From contig NZ_CAJUHF010000013.1 in assembly GCF_910585845.1 (NCBI RefSeq), positions 12,077 to 76,076 on the forward strand: a stretch of DNA of 64,000 nucleotides, read 5' to 3'. The stretch is from an uncultured Bacteroides sp. (GTDB lineage: Bacteria; Bacteroidota; Bacteroidia; Bacteroidales; Bacteroidaceae). The position numbers and the translations under genes are program-made. The notes under the pieces are model-generated. The model was given only the letters and a program-made list of their open reading frames with translations. It had not been told where the DNA came from and made no database searches. Shown piece by piece: positions 59,941 through 64,000 of the stretch. Position 1 is the stretch's first letter. Each line of letters begins with the position of its first letter.

Positions 59941-61254
59941 TCAAGATTCGGACTTCTTAGCATCCGGATAGGTGAACGGCACAAAATAGGTGATCAGAAA
60001 AGCCGGAATCGTCGCAAACAATGTGAAGACAAAAAAGGTCTTATATCCCAGCGCATCGCTGACAAAACCACTGATTGCCCCAGGAAGCATCACACCCAAA
60101 TTCATGATTCCCGAAGCGAAAGCATAATGCGCCATCTGATGTTTTCCCGGAGCCACCTGCTGCATCATGAACAGCGTAAGTCCAACGAAGCCAAAGCCAT
60201 AGCCAAAATATTCGAGCACAATGGCACCGCCTATCAGCATCCCGCTCTCCGGCTGGTAACTTGCCAGCAGGGTATAGGCGACAAAAGGCAGGTTGAAGAT
60301 GCAACACAATGAGAACAGTGTCTTGCTCAAGCCCCGATGGGATATGTAATATCCTGCCAGAAGTGACCCCAGCACGAAAGCTGCGGCTCCGTAGGTACCA
60401 TAATATAGCCCTATCTCCTGCTCGCTCAGTCCCAGTCCGCCTGCCGCACGTTCCGCCTTCAGAAACAGAGGAACGATCTTCATCACAAAACCCTCTGCCA
60501 GACGGTAGATGATGATGAAAGCGATATAATACCAGATGTGTTTCTTGGTGAAGAAATCCTTGATCACTTCTATCAGCCGTTGCATCGTCTCTCCAGCAGA
60601 AGTAGACTGTCCGGCTGCGGCTCCGCCTGACGGAAGCATCTTCACATGATACATTCCCAGCAACAACATGATTCCTCCCAGCAACAACATCACTACCATC
60701 CAAGCCTGTACGGTCGCTTCATGACGGGCAACTTCTGTTGCTCCGGCTTCTCCGCCAAAGTATTCCAGCAACCATCCCGCCAGCCACACCAGCCCTCCGG
60801 ATGCCACAATTTTGGCTATATTATAGAAAGCTCCCTGCCAACCGATATACTTTGCCTGTTCCTGCTTGTCCAGTTCCGACATATATACACCGTCCGTCGC
60901 CACGTCATGTGTCGCCCCGCTGAAGGCAATGATTGCCAACAAGGCTATGCATACGGCAAAGAAAGCGGGCAGGTGTAACGCCAATGCCACCAGAACAAAG
61001 CCGGCTCCGGTGAGCAACTGCGTCAGCACAACAAAGAACTTCTTTGTCTTGAACATTTCCAAAAAAGGACTCCAAAGGAATTTTAATGTCCAAGGCAACA
61101 TAATCAGTGATGTCCACAAAGCAATCTGCGCATCACTGACGCCCATACCCTTGAACATCAATACGGACACCATGTTCAATACTACAAAAGGCAATCCCAT
61201 AGCAAAGTAAACGGTGGGCACCCACGAAATCGGATTACGATTATTTAGACTCAT
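59941..61254 (-). CDS. MFS transporter (PAT/AmpG-like), probable mannoside importer
   Basis: 437 residues with about 12 membrane segments. SWVPTVYFAMGLPFVVLNMVS at the start, FSGATHDVATDGVYMSEL and KFLWSPFLEM recall the AmpG/PAT branch of the major facilitator superfamily. In Bacteroides these accompany GH130 genes and probably import the disaccharide used by the phosphorylase. Inner membrane. First gene of the operon; GH130 starts 41 bp downstream. I found no TAnnTTTG promoter on this strand within about 500 bp upstream. Confidence 0.88.
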   Translation of the reverse strand: MSLNNRNPISWVPTVYFAMGLPFVVLNMVSVLMFKGMGVSDAQIALWTSLIMLPWTLKFLWSPFLEMFKTKKFFVVLTQLLTGAGFVLVALALHLPAFFAVCIALLAIIAFSGATHDVATDGVYMSELDKQEQAKYIGWQGAFYNIAKIVASGGLVWLAGWLLEYFGGEAGATEVARHEATVQAWMVVMLLLGGIMLLLGMYHVKMLPSGGAAAGQSTSAGETMQRLIEVIKDFFTKKHIWYYIAFIIIYRLAEGFVMKIVPLFLKAERAAGGLGLSEQEIGLYYGTYGAAAFVLGSLLAGYYISHRGLSKTLFSLCCIFNLPFVAYTLLASYQPESGMLIGGAIVLEYFGYGFGFVGLTLFMMQQVAPGKHQMAHYAFASGIMNLGVMLPGAISGFVSDALGYKTFFVFTLFATIPAFLITYFVPFTYPDAKKSES

Positions 61255-61370
61255 ACCTATTTAATTTATTAAATTTTGAATTACATTTACTGTTGATTAT
61301 CACTTGTTTTTAATCTTGGAGTACCCCCGTTTACCTGTATTGTATATATTGGACTGTTGATTCGAACAAA

Positions 61371-61421
61371 ATGCGTATTGCTGCGGAATGCATACTGCTG
61401 CGGAATGCATACTGCTGCGGA
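61371..61421. repeat. Three 17-bp tandem repeats (ATGCATACTGCTGCGGA)
   Basis: Units at 61371-61387 (two changes), 61388-61404 and 61405-61421 (identical). They lie in the leader region of the MFS-GH130-GH92 operon. A minus-strand frame (about 61503-61300, MKLTVRQLDTFLQQGTT...) crosses them but matches nothing known. The rest of 61255-61904 holds the hairpin at 61768 and nothing else recognised. Confidence 0.85.
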
Positions 61422-61767
61422 AACACGTCGGCGCGGTGCCGATCGTCGTTCCTTGTTGTAGAAAAGTATCAAGTTGTCTTACTGTAAGTTTCATGTTTTT
61501 CATTATTAAATCAGTTCAATGAGAGATTCCCAAAACATCCTCTGTGAATATAATACAATTCACTCCACCGAAATACTAACCATAGGAGCTATATTTTAAA
61601 ATTAATTAGCATTTACCTGCCATGTAGGATATGCAGACACGACACGGTAAGTATACAGACGGAAGATTATTTCTTATGAGGCATAACAAATAATGTTACG
61701 GACTATTTTATTAATTTCTCTTTCTCAAACCGTTATATCAACACAACTTTTCTGCTCCCCCCCCAAA

Positions 61768-61810
61768 AAATATCCGCTGAAACCTAAAAAATAGATTTCA
61801 ACGGATATTT
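61768..61810. terminator. Hairpin, probable terminator of the EEP-family gene
   Basis: AAATATCCG (C) TGAAA at 61768-61782 pairs with TTTCA (A) CGGATATTT at 61796-61810, one mismatch in the middle. It is about 95 bp beyond the end of the minus-strand gene 61905-62759. A run of eight C stands just to the left (61757-61764). Confidence 0.55.
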
Positions 61811-61904
61811 TCAGTCTAAACACAATTTAAATCACACTATTAACAAAATCCGAAAGAACTGAACGAAGAAAACCAGTATAAAAAAACGACTGACCAGAAG
61901 AGAA

Positions 61905-62759
61905 TCAGAACTCCAGTTCTGCCACCACCGAATTATGATCTGAAAGATAACCAGATTCGGCTTGCCCTTCTTCCGGAATATTCGTTTTCAGCACATGGAC
62001 ATCTTTCGATACAAAAATGAAATCTATTTTTTCCCTCTCCGCCACGGGAACACGACCAAAGCCATGAAGGGTATATTCTACTCCCGCCTTCTCTTCGGCT
62101 ATGCAATAGGAGTCGTGCAACGGATAAGTATTAGTCGTCAACGTGCGATACGCTTCCGACTGATTGTTGACATTGAAATCGCCTGTCAGGATAGCGGGTT
62201 GGTCGCCCACAATCTCTTTGATACGGTCGATAATCAACAAAGCACCCTGCCGGCGCGCTTCTGTACCTACGTGGTCAAAATGCGTATTGACAGCCATAAA
62301 AATACGGCCGCTCTGTTTCTCCCTGAACTTCGCCCAAGTAGCAATACGCGTACAAGCGCCATCCCAACCTATAAAACCTACACTGTCAGGGTATTGCGAA
62401 AGCCAAAAGGTGTTACTGTCCAGCACCTCGAAACGGTCCGTACGATAGAGCAAAGGAGTATATTCGCCCGCCTGCTTCCCATCATCACGCCCCACTCCGA
62501 TAGCGGCATAACCGGGCAAGGCAAGTTTGAGATCTTCCAACTGATGGCACAATACCTCTTGCATACCGACTATCTCCAACTGATTTTCCACTATAAATTT
62601 GCAGACCGCCTCCTTACGATACCTCCAACTGTTCAGACTGTCTCCTGGATTATCATACCGAAGGTTGAAAGTCGCATAGCGGACATTCACCATTTTTCCA
62701 CTGAAAGAACATGCACCAAGCAAGCAGCTCAGTAACAAAAAAAAAGAAATCCTTCTCAT
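61905..62759 (-). CDS. Endonuclease/exonuclease/phosphatase-family lipoprotein
   Basis: 284 residues from the ATG at 62759 (MRRISFFLLLSCLLGACS, a clear lipoprotein signal); a TTG seven codons upstream is unlikely. EEP-fold motifs: YATFNLRYDNPGD, GMQEVLCHQLEDL (metal-binding Glu), NTHFDHVGTEARR (catalytic His), LTGDFNVNNQS (Asp and Asn) and the final YLSDHNSVVAE (Asp-His). The family includes sphingomyelinase-like phosphodiesterases and DNase I-like enzymes. As an exported lipoprotein it probably hydrolyses a phosphodiester outside the cytoplasm; such genes often sit beside glycan loci in Bacteroides. It has its own promoter and is not in the GH92 operon. Confidence 0.9.
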   Translation of the reverse strand: MRRISFFLLLSCLLGACSFSGKMVNVRYATFNLRYDNPGDSLNSWRYRKEAVCKFIVENQLEIVGMQEVLCHQLEDLKLALPGYAAIGVGRDDGKQAGEYTPLLYRTDRFEVLDSNTFWLSQYPDSVGFIGWDGACTRIATWAKFREKQSGRIFMAVNTHFDHVGTEARRQGALLIIDRIKEIVGDQPAILTGDFNVNNQSEAYRTLTTNTYPLHDSYCIAEEKAGVEYTLHGFGRVPVAEREKIDFIFVSKDVHVLKTNIPEEGQAESGYLSDHNSVVAELEF

Positions 62760-62802
62760 AAACAATACGATTAAATTCAATACATGATAAAAATAGTCCC
62801 CA

Positions 62803-62810
62803 CAAAAGTA
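62803..62810 (-). promoter_or_regulatory. -7 element (TACTTTTG) of the EEP-family gene
   Basis: Minus-strand TACTTTTG matches TAnnTTTG, 43 bp before the ATG at 62759. Confidence 0.65.
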
Positions 62811-62938
62811 ACTATTCTATATAAGTTTTTAAGTATGTGAGTTGATAAATCCCTCACTCATTCAGGTTATTCTCATCAACTCACATTCTTAAAAAAACGT
62901 TAGCGGAATTAAATAGATTACATCATATCTTATGTCTC

Positions 62939-63004
62939 ATAACAAGTAATGTTATGAAGTATAACAAGTAATGTTATGATGCCCTTCATTATATGTTATG
63001 ATGC
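62939..63004. repeat. Three 22-bp units with ATAACA-n5-TGTTAT dyads
   Basis: ATAACAAGTAATGTTATGAA.. (62939-62960), ATAACAAGTAATGTTATGAT.. (62961-62982) and a half-matching third (62983-63004, keeping TGTTATGATGC). The first two contain the perfect dyad ATAACA-AGTAA-TGTTAT. A related single copy (ATAACAAATAATGTTAC) is at 61683-61699. Possible operator for the ECF sigma gene or the EEP gene; unproven. Confidence 0.6.
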
Positions 63005-63040
63005 ATTCCTCCGAACTAAGATAACAATTAAAAATAAATA

Positions 63041-63227
63041 GGTTCTTCGTCACTTTTGGGGCAGTTCATGTGTTAAAGCTAGTAAATTTATTGCCTAACA
63101 AGGTAATGCTTGTCCTATTGAACATGTGTCTTTTGATAGCTTTAATTTTATTCCCTTAAATAAGCTGGTATAGTCTATAGATAAAGGTGTTTAGTATATT
63201 TTACTGCCCCAAAAGTGACGAAGAACC
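63041..63227. mobile_element. 187-bp MITE-like element with 25-bp perfect terminal inverted repeats
   Basis: The left end GGTTCTTCGTCACTTTTGGG and five further bases (63041-63065) is the exact reverse complement of 63203-63227. The interior is AT-rich and has no reading frame. The sequence ATA stands directly outside both ends, a possible target duplication. Ends beginning with GG and this length fit a non-autonomous relative of a transposon such as ISL3 type; the parent is not in this window. It separates the 22-bp dyads from the ECF sigma gene. Confidence 0.8.
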
Positions 63228-63297
63228 ATAAAAAAAACAGGAGTAGAGTAATATTTTAATTCTGTCAACGGATGAAGCAAATGAAAAAAACGCGCCT

Positions 63298-63305
63298 TAT
63301 TTTTG
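63298..63305 (+). promoter_or_regulatory. Candidate -7 element (TATTTTTG) of the ECF sigma gene
   Basis: TATTTTTG matches TAnnTTTG, 80 bp before the ATG at 63386. The region is AT-rich, so a chance match is possible. Confidence 0.4.
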
Positions 63306-63385
63306 TGATTTCGAATAGAAACCTTTCACACATTCTAATATTTATTTTATATTCGCAAATTAGAATCTTTTACTAAATCTAAATT

Positions 63386-63952
63386 ATGACAAAATTATCT
63401 CTTCTGAGACATAATAAGGAACAAGCTTTTAAACAACTTTATGAGGAGTACTATGCCCCTTTCTGCCTGTATGCCAAAAGGTTTATAGAAGAAAAGGAAA
63501 TACGCGAAGACATCGTTTCTGAGGTATTCGTTTCGCTATGGGATAGGATTGATGCTTTCGAACCGGACTCCGACACCACATTGGGGTATATCAAGATGTG
63601 TGTCAAGAATAACTGCCTCAATTACCTGAAACATCAGGAATACGAATGGAATTATGCCGAATTAGTGCACAAAAAAACACCCATATACGAAAATGAACCC
63701 GACAGCGTATATACTTTGAACGAGTTATACCACATGCTGTACGAAACACTGGACAAACTTCCCGAAAATTACCGCACCGTATTTATCGAAAGCTTCTTCA
63801 ATGGGAAAACACATGCCGAAATCGCAGAAGAACTAAATCTTAGCGTGAAATCCATCAATCGCTATAAGCAAAAGACCATGGAACTGCTGCAGAACGAACT
63901 GAAAGAGTATATGCCGCTTTTAGTATTCATGCTCATCTCAGGACGGGCATAA
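63386..63952 (+). CDS. RNA polymerase ECF-type sigma-70 factor (Bacteroidetes)
   Basis: 188 residues. Region 2 is seen in AFKQLYEEYYAPFCLYAKRF and EIREDIVSEVFVSLWDR, region 4 in LDKLPENYRTVFIESFFNGK and THAEIAEELNLSVKSINRYK. It belongs to the Bacteroidetes ECF sigma family that is usually followed by a FecR-like anti-sigma gene and a SusC/SusD pair controlling glycan uptake; those would lie beyond the window edge. A few bases (AAATCTAAATT) precede the ATG without a clear Shine-Dalgarno, as is usual here. Confidence 0.93.
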   Translation: MTKLSLLRHNKEQAFKQLYEEYYAPFCLYAKRFIEEKEIREDIVSEVFVSLWDRIDAFEPDSDTTLGYIKMCVKNNCLNYLKHQEYEWNYAELVHKKTPIYENEPDSVYTLNELYHMLYETLDKLPENYRTVFIESFFNGKTHAEIAEELNLSVKSINRYKQKTMELLQNELKEYMPLLVFMLISGRA

Positions 63953-64000
63953 CTTGTGAGTTTGTAAGTTTGTGAGTTGATAAGTTTGTGAGTTTATAAG
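63953..64000 (+). repeat. Start of GTGAGTTTGTAAGTTT low-complexity repeats
   Basis: After the sigma stop codon the sequence runs as 8-bp-like units (TTGTGAG, TTTGTAAG, TTTGTGAG, TTGATAAG) to the window edge. Reverse-complement cousins (AACTTAAAAACTCATAAAC) lie at 50340-50430. Confidence 0.6.

Noticed and set aside
61300..61503. A possible small minus-strand gene (MKLTVRQLDTFLQQGTT...)
   Set aside because: Its middle is made of the 17-bp repeats, it matches no family and has no promoter; more likely leader DNA of the MFS operon.
61757..61764. Run of eight C as a phase-variation switch
   Set aside because: It lies in non-coding DNA beyond the end of the EEP-family gene and does not fall within a promoter I can recognise.

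Overview
The window reads as chromosomal DNA of a gut Bacteroides (order Bacteroidales). Evidence: several SusC/SusD pairs, a hybrid two-component regulator, Bacteroidetes families such as DUF4836, DUF5063 and DUF5687, many lipoprotein signal peptides, and the Bacteroides promoter signature TAnnTTTG ahead of many transcription units. The species cannot be fixed from sequence alone; a xylan-degrading human-gut Bacteroides is likely. No rRNA, tRNA or CRISPR array was recognised.

Layout. 1-4.7 kb: right end of a polysaccharide utilisation locus (partial SusD, then SusC and SusD). 5.3-13.6 kb: housekeeping (DUF5063 protein, 3'-5' exonuclease, two rRNA methyltransferases, nucleoside-type transporter, DUF4836 lipoprotein, ABC transporter pair). 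13.8-45.3 kb: a large xylan locus in four transcription units. Unit A (+) carries a gutted GH35-like gene, an SGNH esterase, a GPH sugar symporter, GH43 and GH67. The hybrid two-component system (HTCS) regulator follows. Unit B (-) carries a GH127-type enzyme and a GH10 xylanase. Unit C (-) has the order xusA-xusB-xusC-xusD-xusE-xyn10C known from Prevotella bryantii, followed by an AT-rich BACON-like lipoprotein. Between B and C lie remnants of an AAA-ATPase/RloB-type defence pair. 45.4-47 kb: repeat-rich DNA with an sRNA-like gene and a frameshifted small protein gene. 47.1-56.5 kb: miaA, a lipid kinase, kdsA, an M16 protease, and a DUF5687/ABC/NlpC-P60 operon. 56.6-61.3 kb (-): GH92, GH130 and an MFS transporter, an N-glycan/mannoside module. 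61.9-64 kb: an EEP-family lipoprotein, a MITE-like element and an ECF sigma factor.

How the parts work together. Surface Xyn10C and the Xus proteins would bind, cut and import xylan. Periplasmic GH10, GH67, GH127 and esterase would strip side chains, the GPH symporter would import small products, and cytoplasmic GH43 would finish them. The HTCS would sense oligosaccharides and switch the units on. In support, units A, B and C each carry four TGTWACA-like boxes about 21 bp apart, at almost the same distance from the -7 element (about 38, 59, 79 and 100 bp). I propose this as the operator of the xylan regulon.

Other notable signals are: two copies of a roughly 65-nt sRNA-like gene (7.85 kb and 45.8 kb) whose conserved core can pair with the xusA start region; in-register 11-bp and 22-bp tandem repeats in many intergenic regions; a poly-C frameshift; and a 187-bp MITE with 25-bp perfect inverted ends.
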